From Adenophora triphylla var. japonica (Eukaryota > Streptophyta > Magnoliopsida > Asterales > Campanulaceae), in NCBI GenBank assembly GCA_022495995.1, contig JAFEMH010005395.1, forward strand, positions 1 through 64,000: 64,000 nt of DNA, read 5' to 3'. Each line of letters starts with the position of its first letter. Position 1 is the stretch's first letter. A model generated the notes under the pieces. It worked only from the letters and a program-made list of their open reading frames with translations, was not told where the DNA came from and made no database searches. Made by a program: the position numbers and the translations under genes. Shown here piece by piece: positions 22,319 through 32,832 of the stretch.

Positions 22319-22885
22319 GAAACTAAAGCTTACGTCGCTATCGAGGAGATAAAGGCATCTAAAGTTGGAAAACTGAAGCGTACTTCGCTATCGAGGAGAT
22401 AGAGGTAGCTAAGGTTGGAAAATGAAGCGTACTTCGCTATCTAAGAGATAGAGGTAGCTAAAGTTGGAAAACTAAAGCATACTTTGCTATTTAAGAGATA
22501 GAGGTAGCTAAAGTTGGAAAACTAAAGCGTACTTCGCTATCTAAGAGATAGAGGTAGCTAAAGCTTGGAAAACTGAAGCGTACTTCGCTATCTAAGAGAT
22601 AGAGGTAGCTAAAGCTTGGAAAACTGAAGCGTACTTCGCTATCTAAGAGATAGAGGTAGCTAAAGCTTGAAGAAACTAAAGCGTACTTCGCTATCTAAAA
22701 GATAGAGGTAGCTAAAGTTTGGAGAAACTAAAGCGTACTTCGTTATCTAAGAGATAGATGTGGCTAAAGTTGAGAGAAACTAAAGCGTACTTCGCTATCT
22801 AAAAGATAGAGGTAGCTAAAATTTGGAGAAACTAAAGAGTACTTCGCTATCTAAGAGATAGAGGTGGCTAAAGTTGAGTTTTGAC
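22318..22885 (+). repeat. Tandem array of a ~51-bp unit
   Basis: About 11 copies of 'gaaactaaagcgtacttcg' plus 'ctatctaagagatagaggtagctaaagttgga'. CTATCT-aag-AGATAG is a perfect short palindrome in most units, so a transcript would form a row of hairpins. Related repeat-plus-palindrome designs occur in the E1 arrays. Confidence 0.94.
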
Positions 22886-22900
22886 AATTCGGAGGGTGTC

Positions 22901-23104
22901 ACCTGACGTTATTCCGTTATAACGGAAGTAAGGGAGGCGTTTCGAGAGAAATCATTATTCTATCTTAGAAATAATGGATATTCTTTGGAAAATAACGTTA
23001 CTCTGTTAGGAGTTTACGGGAATTATATGCCTAAGTGGAAAGTCCAGGGGCAAAAGTGTAAATTCAGCTCAGAGCGAATGAAGCCGCCCGGTGTGAGTGA
23101 TGGA
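22901..23104. other. Unassigned sequence between E2 remnant and the Athila-like LTR
   Basis: No reading frame or repeat was seen. It contains the palindrome 'cgttattccgttataacgg' at about 22908-22926. It is probably further E2 noncoding sequence. Confidence 0.35.
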
Positions 23105-24375
23105 TGTGTTTTTACACACCCATTTCTTATACTTTCTCACTTACTTGGAGTTTGATTTCCCGGGTTTTGTTGTGTTTTAATCAATGTTTTGAAGTTTTGT
23201 TAAGAGCAGGGCTAAATGCGGGAAGGTGTGAGACACAAACAAATTATGGCAAATCTTGGACTTGCAAAGACTTTGGAGCAATTTTGGAGAAAGTCAGGCA
23301 ATTGGTGGAACAGCTGTTGTGATGGGCGACCGCCCAGGAGCTTATGGGCGACCGCCCAAGTTAGAGATGATCAAGTTTTGAAAGCTAGCTTGGGGGTGGG
23401 CAACCGCCCATGGAAGGGTGGGCGGCGCGCCCATCTTTGAAGACCCTCAAGAGATGAAATTGCTGTACCACAGTGGGCGACCGCCCCAGGCAATGTGGGC
23501 GACCGCCCACGTGTGATTAACATTGAAGGCCAAACCGCTGTATACATGGGCGACCGCCCATGGCCAGGTGGGCGACCGCCCACGTCTCCGATTTCAGAAT
23601 TTCAGTTTCCTTTTTCAAGGAGGATTTTATGCCCTTTTCCATTTTGGTCACCCTTTCTTCCCTAGTTTAAATACAAATCTGCAGAATAATTATTTTTGAT
23701 GCTTTAGTTTTCATTGTAATTGGGAAGGCTTAAGGATTGAAGGTTGTTCATCTTCACAAATCAGGTTTTATGTATTTTTCTTTTTACTCATCTCTTTTGT
23801 CTTTTGAGATGAATAGGAGTAGCTAATCTCCTTTAGGTTTGCGGATTGGTTGTTGCAATACATGAATTTTATGTCTTAATGTTTTAATTATTAATTCAAT
23901 TTCTTTCTAGAACAGTAAAATAATTTTAATTTGTTCTAGTGGCTCATTGGCCCTAGAACTTGTTGGTATCCATTGCCACGGTAACTCGGGCATAGATACA
24001 AGGCTTCTATTTTACTGTTTAAACCTAATTGAGGACGTAACTGAAATCAATTGGTTTAGGTTTGTATATTCCTTCGATCTTCATGAGTTCTTTGAATGTT
24101 AAACCTACGTAATTGGAAGTTTGACAAAAGAAGAATATTTGAGTTGCAATTCGCACACCAAACCGTCCCAACTCATGATTTTGTGAATGAACCCTAGAAT
24201 GTAAATTGATGGCTTTATAAATAAAATGGCATAAAGTGAATGTATTGTGAATGACCAATCCGTGAATCTCCTTGTTAGAATTTGAATTCGTTACTTGTTT
24301 AATTTTGTGATTTTAATTATTAGTTTAATTTATTTGCGTTCATCATTAGTTTAATTAAATCAAACAAACAAAACC
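23105..24375 (+). mobile_element. Probable Athila-type LTR, truncated by CACTA-1
   Basis: It starts TGTGTTTTTACACACCC, a start typical of plant non-chromovirus Ty3-gypsy LTRs. It contains a TATA-like 'agtttaaatacaaatc' at about 23665. The later AT-rich part, with 'gagatgaataggagtagctaatctcc' in two halves at about 23807-23832, also resembles Athila-type LTRs. No coding frame was seen. It is cut at 24376 by the CACTA-1 terminal repeat. The family assignment is from memory of such LTRs and needs a repeat-library search. Confidence 0.4.
23318..23583. repeat. Dispersed GC-rich palindromes (gggcgaccgccca)
   Basis: About eight copies of the palindrome GGGCGACCGCCC occur in pairs about 14-25 bp apart, in three clusters (23324-23357, 23396-23430, 23475-23583). 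Some have single changes (gggcaaccgccca, gggcggcgcgccca). They lie in the first third of the Athila-like LTR. Each can form a very stable short hairpin. Confidence 0.85.
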
Positions 24376-24860
24376 CACTACCAGAAACAGGTCATTTAGC
24401 GACGGAATTATCAGCGACGGACAGATTCCGTCGCTAAATAGCGACGGAATATAGGCTTTAGCGTCGGAAAATTTTTGGCGTCAAATTTAGCGACGGAATT
24501 TAATTCCGCCGCTAAATTCCGCCGCTAAAACGAATATTCCTCGAATATTCGTTTATTTCCGCCGCTAATTTGGCGGTTGATTTACAGACGGAATATTCCG
24601 CCGCTAAATATTTATCAGCGACGGAATTATTCCGCCGGTGAAAATATATCATATTTTTATTTTTTTATTTATCAGCGTCGGAAATATTCCGACGGTGAAA
24701 TTAAAATATTTTTTATTTTTCTTTTTGAAATATTACACCGACGGAATATTTCCGACGGTGAAATTAAATGTTTTTTTTTTTTTATTAAACACCGACGGAA
24801 TATTTCCGCCGCTGATAATTTAATATTTTTTTATTTATCAGCGACGGAAAATTCCGTTGC
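24376..24860. repeat. CACTA-1 5' terminal and subterminal repeats
   Basis: After the terminal CACTACCAG there are about 14 units of the type agcgacggaa or ttccgccgct, often paired as imperfect palindromes 10-40 bp apart and separated by AT-rich spacers. These are the expected binding sites for the TnpA-type protein. Confidence 0.88.
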
Positions 24861-25110
24861 TGATAATAAAATGTAATTTTTGTTTATTTTTAGAACTAAT
24901 TAACAAAATAACAAACTAAAAAACATTAAAATATCATAAATATTTATGATATTTTTGAAAAAATAAATAAATCATAAATATTTATTAATTTTAATTTTAT
25001 AATGCCATTATTTTTATTTATATAAAATATGAAAGTTATTTTAAATTACTCTCAAAAAATAAATATGAGTCAATAAATATTATTTTTGAAAAAATAAATA
25101 AATTATAAAC
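24861..25110. other. AT-rich spacer, inverted partner of 28500-29110
   Basis: The sequence ('aataaataaatcataaatat', 'aatgccattatttttattta', 'gaaagttattttaaattactctc') recurs in reverse complement about three times at 28500-29110, and once in CACTA-2 at 60740-60880. No coding capacity was seen. Confidence 0.75.
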
Positions 25111-25111
25111 C

Positions 25112-25292
25112 CTAAACCTAATACCCTATATACTATACACTATATATACCCTATACCCTATACCCTATACCCTATACCACTATACCTATACCCCTATACC
25201 TATGCCTATACCCTATACACATACCACTATACCCTATACCCTATACCCTATACCCTATACCCTATACCCTATACCCTATACCCTATACCCTA
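25112..25292 (+). repeat. CCCTATA tandem array
   Basis: About 22 copies of the 7-mer ccctata, with a few ccctaaa, cctata and ccactata variants. The 7-base period and single change from CCCTAAA suggest derivation from telomere-like sequence. Confidence 0.93.
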
Positions 25293-25360
25293 TTCCCAAA
25301 TTGGTAAATTGCATACAATTTAAAATTTTTATCCAAAATAAAACAAAAACAAGATTAGTC

Positions 25361-25642
25361 CAAAACAAGGAACTAACCAACTATTAGACAACACTGGAGA
25401 TTATTGTCTCATAAGTCATAACTAAGATATCCGTAAAACAAAGACCCACATCATTACCGCTGAGCACACTGTGTACTCTCTCTGGCCCCCCACCACCGCG
25501 CATGTCATCATCTACATCGTAAGCTTCAATGTTGACATCGTGAAGGGTCTCTCCTCGCACTCATCATCAAGCTCCATATCCGTCATCTCGCGATGAAGGC
25601 TTAGGAGGCAAAGACACCCTCTGTGGCCTTGCATTGTTCGGA
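25361..25642 (-). pseudogene. Captured 3' end of a DnaJ/HSP40 gene (left arm of inverted repeat)
   Basis: Read on the minus strand, this arm encodes 'MTDMELDDECEE' and, after a frameshift, 'DVNIEAYDVDDDM', followed by a stop and 3'-UTR-like sequence. It is an inverted copy of 26224-26496. The peptide corresponds to the C-terminal tail of plant J2/J3-type HSP40 co-chaperones (…MELDECEETTLHDVNIE…, normally ending in a farnesylated CAQQ box). Only the tail is present, so no functional chaperone could be made. Two inverted copies mean that read-through RNA could form a ~280-bp hairpin. Confidence 0.75.
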
Positions 25643-26223
25643 AGTCAAGGAACTCGGGAAGTCGAACCCGCATTCGGACCCGGACAGGCAAGGGAGAGAA
25701 TTGAAATGTGGAATTACCCGAAATTAAAGATGAAATAGCACTGTGGTAAGAGCGGCTCGATATTTGTTTTTTCAAATTCAATTGCCGGAGAGAGAGAGAG
25801 AGAGAGAGAGAGAGGACGGGAGAGAGGGATTTAGAGGTGTCCGATTAATTTGGTTTGAAAGTTTGAATTGGATTATCTCGCTTGTTGTTCGTTCGGAAAT
25901 TTTGAAATTTTAAATGAGCGCCAACTTGGCGCGCCGCTTATTGTGAAATTAATCCATCCGATCCGGTCCAGCTTTTTGTAGATCTGAAATTGAAAAGGAG
26001 AGATTTTGCATTTGACTCACTTGGAATTTAGGTAAACGATATTTAGCCCCTAACAAATATGTCATCAGCCTTTCTCTTGAACTTTGGGTGCTCTTTCTGT
26101 TGTAGTACAAAGACTATGTCTCCAGAAGAGTGTCGTGAGCTTCATCGGCTTCTCGTGTGGGAATGTAATTTTCTGTCCATTTTGCATACCCTTCTCCATA
26201 ACCACTTCCAAGACCTTCTTCTC
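25643..26223. other. Spacer of the DnaJ inverted repeat
   Basis: About 580 bp, including a (GA)n tract at 25790-25813. The right part (26059-26223) still carries degraded J-protein-like coding sequence: 'MSPEECRELHRLL' at about 26118-26156 is reminiscent of the SPEQCKALE region just upstream of the tail. This suggests that the right-hand copy preserves more of the captured gene than the left. Confidence 0.5.
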
Positions 26224-26496
26224 CCGTACAATGCAAGGCCCTGAGGGTGTGCCGCTCCTAAGCCTTCATCGCAGATGACGGATATGGAGCTTGATGAGTG
26301 CGAGGAGACAACCCTTCACGATGTCAACATTGAAGCTTACGATGTAGATGATGACATGCATCGGTGGTGGGGCCGGAGAGTGCAGCTGCTCAAGCAGTAA
26401 TGATGTGGGTCTTTGTTTTCTGGATATCTTAGTTATTACTTATGAGACAATAATCTCCAGAGTGTTGTCTAATAGTTGGTTAGTTCCTAGTTTTGT
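26224..26496 (+). pseudogene. Captured 3' end of a DnaJ/HSP40 gene (right arm of inverted repeat)
   Basis: The frame 26274-26400 reads MTDMELDECEETTLHDVNIE, then EAYDVDDDMH, and stops at TAA 26398-26400. It matches the conserved tail of plant J2/J3 HSP40 proteins. A part of the normal tail (the EEMRRK-like charged segment) is missing, and the last residues are LLKQ instead of the CAQQ farnesylation signal. The sequence after the stop (26401-26496) is shared with the left arm and looks like captured 3' UTR. HSP40s stimulate HSP70 ATPase. This fragment lacks the J and zinc domains. Confidence 0.8.
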
Positions 26497-27190
26497 ATAA
26501 ACCCTAAACCCTAAACGCTAAACCCTAACCCCTAAACTATAAACCCTAAACCCTAAACCCTAAACCTTAAACCCTAAACCCTAAACCTAACCCCTAAACC
26601 CTGCCTAAACCCTAAACCCCTAACCCCTAAACCCTAAACCCTAAACCCTAAACCCTAACCCCTAAACCCTAACCTCCCTAAACCCTAACCCCTAACCCTA
26701 AACCCTAAACCCTAACCCTACCCTAAACCTCAATTCCTAAACCCTAAACCCTAAACTCCTAAACCCTAAACCCTAAACCCTAACCCCTAACCCTAAACCC
26801 TAATCCCCAAACACTAAACCCTGGGTCTCCTGTCCTCTAACCCTAACCCTAAAACCCTAACCCTAAACTCCTAACCCCTAAACCCTAAACCCTAACCCTA
26901 ACCCTAACCCTCCCTAAACCCAACCATAAACCCTAAACCCTAAACCCTAAACCCTAAACCTAACCCTAAACTCCTAACTCCCAACCCTAAACTCAACTCC
27001 TAAACCCTAACCCTAAACCCTCAACTCCTAACCTTAACCCTAAACCCTAAACCCTAACCCTAACCCTAAACTCCTAACCCTAAACCCTATAACTCCAACC
27101 CTAAACCCTAACCCTAAACCCTAACCCTAAACCCTAAATTCCTAATAAACCCTAAACCCTATAGGTACCCTAAACCCTAACCCCTATTCC
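26497..27190 (+). repeat. Telomere-like CCCTAAA array inside CACTA-1
   Basis: About 100 degenerate units of the plant telomere repeat (ccctaaa, with cccctaaa, ccctaa and cctaaa variants) on the plus strand over ~700 bp. Units are irregular, unlike the uniform array of a chromosome end. The array lies inside a transposon, so it is interstitial. A similar array lies in the equivalent place of CACTA-2 (62310-62610). Confidence 0.93.
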
Positions 27191-28510
27191 TGGCACCTGA
27201 GGTAGGTAAGTGATGTGCATAGGGGGTATGCTGCAGGTAGATGTATGTGGCATATGGTGGTAGGTATAGTGCAGATAGGTATGTGCATACTGGTATAGTG
27301 GTATGAGCCAGACAGGTATAGTTGCATAGTGGTATAGGGTATAGCGTATAGGGTATATAGGTATACATGCATGTGGCAAAAAGGTGTGCAGTGCATGTGG
27401 GTATAGGTATAGTGTAATGTGGCATAGGTGGTATGTGGAGATAGTGCTGTCATGGCTTATGTATACAGGGTATGTGCCGCATAGCGGCATAGGCATAGGC
27501 ATGTGGCATGTGGCATGTTGCATAGCCGTATGTGGCATGTGGTATAGGCATGCAGCATAGGTATATGCATAGTGGTATGTGCAGTATAGTGGTATAGGCC
27601 AGATATAGGGTATAGGCCATAGGCATGTGGTATATGGTATAGGCATGGCATAGTGGAGCATATAGGCATGTGGCATGTGGCATGTGCATGTGGCATATAC
27701 AGATAGGGTATGGCATGCTTTCGCATAGGTATATGCCAGCATATGGCATGTGGCACAGGCATGTGGCATGTGGTATAAACAGATAGGCAGTAGTAAGCAT
27801 GTGGCAGATGCAGGGGCATGGTAGGTATAGGCATAGTGGCATGGTGGTATATGCAGAGAGGTATAGGGTATAGAAGGTGTGGCATAGTGGTATGTGCAAA
27901 GATGTATAAAGTGGCATAGTAGTATAGGCATAGGCATGGTGTAAGTATGTGTATAGGCATAAATATGTGCCAGATGTGGTATGTGCAGGCATAGCCAGAA
28001 ACAGACAGATACATAGTGCAGTATTGTGGCATAGGTATGTGGCATAGGTATAGGCATTAAGGTATAGTGATATAGGTAGCATAGCCAGACAGTATAGGGT
28101 ATAGGTATATGTGTATGTATAGGTATATGCATGTAGGTATATGAGTGGCATAGACATGTAGAGGTATGTGCATGATACAGGCATGTGGTATAGTGTGCAT
28201 GCATGGTATAGCTGCATACAGTGGCATAGTGCATATAGGCATGCATAGCAGATAGAAGATATAAACAGATATAGTGGTATGACAAAGGACAGGTGTATAT
28301 GTGGTATATGTGTATGGTGCTGTAGATAACGTGGTATAGTGGCATATATAAGATAAGTATGACGATGCCAGATGGTGGCATGCGCAGATAGATATAAAGG
28401 TATGTTATGGTGATGGTGGGCATGGTTACATAGGGTATGGGTATATGGATAGTATAGGTAATAGGGTATAGGATATAGTGGTATATATTATGATGACTTA
28501 TCATTTTATT
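27191..28510 (-). repeat. Degenerate array of 6-7-bp TATACC/TATGCC units
   Basis: 1.3 kb built from ggtata, ggcata, gtggcat and gggtata units. Its reverse complement (ccctata, ccatata, tatgcc) resembles the array at 25112-25292, so it is probably the expanded inverted counterpart. The long minus-strand open frame here (454 codons, 27170-28534) is caused by the near-absence of stop codons in a 6-bp-based repeat, and the product would be low complexity. Confidence 0.88.
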
Positions 28511-29120
28511 TATATAAATAAAATATAATGGCATTATAAAATTAAAATTAATTAATCCATTTATGACTTATTTATTTTTTTTCAAAAATATCATAAATAT
28601 TTATTGCATTTATTTATTTTTATATAAATAAAAATAATGATATTTATTAAATTAAAAATTTTTCAAAATAATAATATTTACTTAATGACTTCATATTTAT
28701 TTTTTTGAGAGTAATTTAAAATAACTTTCATATTTTATATAAATAAAAAATAATGGCATTATAAAATTAAAATTAAGATTAATATTTATGATTTATTTAT
28801 TTTTTCAAAAATATCATAAATATTTATGATTTATTTATTTTTATATAAATAAAATGATAATGATATTTATTAAATTAAAAATTTTTCAAAAATAATATTT
28901 ATTGACTCATATTAGCATTTTTTTGAGAGTAATTTAAAATAACTTTCATATTTTATATAAATAAAAAGGAAATGGCATTATAAAAATTAAAATTAATTAA
29001 ATATTTATGATTTATTTATTTTTTCAAAAAATATCATAAATATTTATATGATTTATTTATTTTTATATAAATAAAAATAATGATATTTATTAAATTAAAA
29101 TTAATAAATATTAATGATTT
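28500..29120. repeat. Three tandem copies of an AT-rich ~230-bp unit
   Basis: Units begin near 28505, 28735 and 28970. They share 'gatttatttatttttatataaat', 'attaaattaaaaatttttc' and 'gagagtaatttaaaataactttc'. An inverted copy lies at 24930-25110, and a single copy in the same relative place of CACTA-2. No coding sequence was seen. Confidence 0.85.
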
Positions 29121-29164
29121 ATTTATTTTTTCAAAAATATAATGAAAACAATTAATATATTTAT

Positions 29165-29400
29165 TAATATATATGCGGCGGAAATTTCTCCGTCGCCGAA
29201 TTTAAAATCATGGCGGAAATTTCCGTCTGTGCGAGAGTGCTGCATGTCACTCGATCCAGTGAGCCGTACGTATAGTTTAGCTGCCGGATTTACAAATGAC
29301 TTTGGGATCATTCCGCCGCTAAATATTAATTATAGCGTCGGAATTTAATTTCCGCCGCTATAATTAGCCATTTAGGCGTGAATATTCGTCGTCACTGGGG
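29165..29400. repeat. Internal subterminal-like repeat block upstream of the CACTA-1 gene promoter
   Basis: Further GGCGGAAATTTCC/CCGCCGCTA units lie just before a TATA-like box. About 90 bp of unrelated sequence (29225-29315) sits between them. CACTA-2 has a corresponding block at 60640-60740. This may be a second binding region near the promoter. Confidence 0.7.
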
Positions 29401-29402
29401 AA

Positions 29403-29415
29403 ATTATAAATACCT
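29403..29415 (+). promoter_or_regulatory. TATA-like box of the CACTA-1 transcription unit
   Basis: ATTATAAATACC is followed by a CT-rich 5'-UTR-like stretch ('ccctctctctcttcccgc') at 29450-29495. CACTA-2 shows the same TATA-plus-CT-rich arrangement in reverse (60520-60640). The start site is inferred. Confidence 0.6.
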
Positions 29416-31965
29416 CAATTAATCCCTCAGATATCAATTACGTATCATTTCCCTCTCTCTCTTCCCGCTTTCTCTCTCTTCCCGCTCTCTCGCGACCTAA
29501 GAAGAAAAAGAAGAATTCGCCGCCGTCCTGGTCTCACCTCTCCACCGGTCTCCGCCGTGACACGAAGCGATCCAATTTCTCAATCCTAGCTCTATCTTTC
29601 TGCAAGGTAACGTGATTTCCCTTAAACTACATTCGATTGTATTTTTGTTCATCAATTTCAGTGCTGATTTTCCTTCAAGGCATGCCACGTGGCACCCGGC
29701 TGCATAATTTTTTTTTACTGGGCTTTAAAAAAAAAAGTTTTTTTTTTTTTTTTTTACCGAGCGCACGTCCTCGGGGGCATTTTCCACTGATTCATTTGCA
29801 AGAGAAAATTGAGGGGAATTTGTGAGTTTAGGGGGTCAAGATCTGCTGAAGAGAGGATATTTGCATCGGGGTTTCCTGGATCCGAAATGTAAATGGGTTT
29901 GATTTTGAATCGCCGGGTTTCTTATTTGTCTGATTTAGCTGTTACAAAGAGGGCATGGCTTCAAGAAATTTGGGCCGGTGAAATTTTGATTTTTTTTTTT
30001 GTTTATTTCTTTTAAATGATTCTAGATGTAGGGAAAATTTTTCTTCCTAGCTACCATTCAAAAGAAAATTTTATTGCTTAGTTATGGAGATTAGGTTTTT
30101 TTTTTTTTTTTTTTTTTTTTAATCTCGGAGTTTTAATCTTGCATTTTTTTTTTTGTTTATTGGCAATGTCATTCACTGTGGGAGTTTGAGTCATTAAAAT
30201 TTCTTGTGCTAGTATGTTGCTCAGGCGTGTGTGGATGTATATCGCGTATGCGTATCTAGGTGTGTCAAGCCGTGTGTGGTGCGTTAATGTGTTTAACCAT
30301 ACTTGTAGTACAAATTTAGTATGTGTGTTTCGCAAAGCAGTGAATGTGTGTGTTCTTGCGCATGTGTGCGGGTGTGTGTGACAAAGCAGTGTGGGAAGTG
30401 CGCGTGTTAGAAGCTTAGGGGTTGCGCTAAGTAAATGTGCAGCTGTTGCAGCAAAGAGGCTTTGTAATTGAAGTGTGTGTAATCGGAATGATGTTTTTGA
30501 TCCTAAATCTAGTAGGAACTTTAAACTACATGTTAGGGAACTTGACCTAAGGGTCCAATTGGTTAAAGTTGGAAGTGCTTAAATAAACAAGTTGCTTAAG
30601 TGCAATTCCTGAATTATGTATTGCCCCGCTAGTCATGAAAAAAATATTTTTTGGGTCATTATTCCAAAAATATGTTTGATCCATGGATAATGGAACATTT
30701 TTCTATATACGTGTTAATTAGTGGTTAGTACTTTATATTAGGTTTTAATCGGGGATAGAAATGATACCTGATAAGGACCTCCATTCTTTCCTCCTAATGT
30801 CTCAAACAGACGCTACTTGACGAGGCGATAATTCAAACAACTAGATTGTTTTAGTTTTTCCGAGAGCTAGATAAATGATAATCCCTTGTAACCCAACAAG
30901 TAAAGCTGTGAAGGCCGTATAAATGGATGGAAGGTCCAATGTACTTTAAGAGGAGGAGCACAATCTAGACAATGTAATTCAAGTGTCCATAGAGCGTTGA
31001 GTAGAATGTGGAAGTGCTAACTTTAAGATCAACTTAGAACGAGACCACCTTTGAATCTGCTTTTATATGTTATTACTAGTACATATGTTCTGTCCAAGAG
31101 GAACCCGACATTTTTTTTATGTTTTTTTTCATATTAATTTTTTTTAAAATTTAAACTAAAAAAATCTTAAAAAATATCGCTTACTTAATTAATTTAAGTA
31201 AACCCTCCTAAAGCCCACTCTTAGCCCAAACCCAAAGTCTTGGCCCAAATCCAAAGCCCATTTACGTTTTAAGGGCAAAATGGGAAACAGACTAAATAGT
31301 GAGGGCAAATAGGAAACGCCCTCCGGAATTGTTCATAGAACCTGTTCACTGAGGGGGTTTAATTTATACTATAGATTTCACACGAACTCATTTTGCTTGG
31401 TACAAATCACATTAAATATCCATTTAATTTAATGTTCTCTAGCCAAAATTCTTTCTTTGTCCAATACTTATTCTTAAAAACTTGGCTTACATATTGGTTT
31501 CTCCGAATATGACCAAATTGACTTCAAAAAGTCAACATGAAACCTTTCCCGTTGTCTCTGGGAAGGAATGGGGTGGGTGGAAGATCGAAAGTAAAATATA
31601 ATATGAATTTCTTGATACATTTTTTGATACATTTTTTCCAATAATATGAATCATATATCATGCCTTAACCCTACTCACTTTAACAAGATTTAACTACCTA
31701 AAGGTGGATAATCATGAAATAGATTCATGCTAGTATTCACATATAGTAAACATAAATCATGCAACTATATTATTAATGTCTTTCAAACATGAAAGAATTA
31801 GGAAGAATAATAACAATTTTGATAACCCAACAAATATATTAAACTAATAAAACAAATATATTAAACTAATAAAAGTAAGCACGAATGATCATGAGTTGAG
31901 ACTTTAATTGATCTCAATTACAAACAAATAAGTAAGAAAACTGTGGATGAAATAGTTTAGGAACA
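29416..31965 (+). other. CACTA-1 5' UTR and intron-like region
   Basis: The CT-rich leader ends at a plausible donor ('ctgcaag|gtaacg', about 29607). What follows is AT-rich with long T runs (29736-29756, 30096-30121) and GT-rich parts (30220-30480), with no open frame of note. This is the position where the TNP2 transposase core would be expected, and nothing of it is visible. Confidence 0.5.
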
Positions 31966-31966
31966 T

Positions 31967-32075
31967 CTAGTTCTAGATCTCATTTGGGGCGATTGATCGC
32001 ATCGCGGACGGTGATTATGTCGCCTACGTTTGAGCGCCCGATATCAATCCCCGTACCCTAGATGCACCTTATATG
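31967..32075 (+). repeat. Conserved ~105-bp block, copy 1
   Basis: It runs from 'ttctagatct' through 'ggggcgattgatcgcatcgc', 'gcctacgtttgagcgcccga' and 'ccctagatgcacctta'. It has a close copy at 33241-33353, a reverse copy at 43947-44060 in E3, and a partial reverse copy at 59137-59190 in CACTA-2. It is of unknown nature. See findings. Confidence 0.8.
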
Positions 32076-32387
32076 AAACAAATTAGGATACAGTTTAGTA
32101 TCCTAGTTTGTTACATATTTAGTAATATTAACGAATAGAAGAAAACATATGTTAGTAATATTAACGAATAGAAGAAAACATATGCCACTATAAAGAAAAC
32201 GATAAATAACCGTACTCATAATCAAATATGTAACATGTTATATTTAGTAAACATAACATGTTACATATTTAGTAAACATAACATGTTACATATGCAACAA
32301 TTAGATAAGTTACTAAATATCTAATTTTCAAGTCTTTTAATCCAACTCCACTACTATCACGTACAACCACTACCATGGGGTTATCTT

Positions 32388-32630
32388 TGGAGTGGAAAAT
32401 CTCAAGTTTTTTGCACAAGCATTAGGTCCAAAGATTGAAACTTTGAAAGTAGATTTAGCAATTAATCGGAAAACAAGAAAATCCCCAACTTCGGCCTTAG
32501 AAGATACAAAAAGCTGGGTTGGGGATTTTCTTGTTTTCCGATTAATTATAATAGTAAATCTACTTTTAAAGTTTCAATCTTTGGGCTAAATGCTTGTGCA
32601 ATAGACTTGATATTTTCCACTGGTCAACAT
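32388..32630 (+). ncRNA. miRNA-precursor-like hairpin 1
   Basis: Arms of ~105 bp (32388-32492 and 32518-32628) are nearly perfect inverted repeats around a loop of about 25 nt. Examples are 'gcacaagcattaggtccaaa' with 'tttgggctaaatgcttgtgc', and 'ggaaaacaagaaaatcccca' with 'tggggattttcttgttttcc'. The shape and length fit a young MIRNA gene or a siRNA-producing fold-back. The arm can be read as protein (ENLKFFAQALG…), so it may come from a captured gene, which I cannot identify. Expression is unknown. Confidence 0.6.
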
Positions 32631-32832
32631 GTTATATTTAGTAAATATAACATGTTACATATTTAGTAAACATAACATGTTACATATGCAACAATTAGAT
32701 AAGTATTTAAATATCTAATTTTTCAAGTCTTTTAATGATAAAAAGCTAAAAAGTTACTAAATATCTAATTTTCAAGTCTTTTAATCCAACTCCACTACTA
32801 TCACGTACAACCACTACCATGGGGTTATGCTT

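Larger units (their letters stand above)
21419..22900 (-). mobile_element. E2 3' noncoding region with hairpins and two tandem arrays
   Basis: On the minus strand this is the region just upstream of the E2 3' LTR. It holds hairpin H2 at 21427-21463, hairpin H1 twice (21546-21580 and 21814-21848), and two tandem arrays. No coding sequence of E2 is present. Its internal domains must lie beyond the later insertions or be lost. Confidence 0.65.

Noticed and set aside
24577..24876. Frame over the CACTA-1 subterminal repeats
   Set aside because: It is created by regularly spaced GACGGAA units in AT-rich DNA, and it is not conserved in CACTA-2.
26497..27190. A true chromosome end or telomere fusion point
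   Set aside because: The array is short and degenerate, and lies inside a CACTA element with a second example in CACTA-2. No subtelomeric gene or change in strand pattern was seen.
27170..28534. 454-codon minus-strand open frame
   Set aside because: It lies wholly in a degenerate 6-7-bp repeat, and several frames are open at once. The product would be Tyr/Ile/Pro/His/Met low complexity without a domain.
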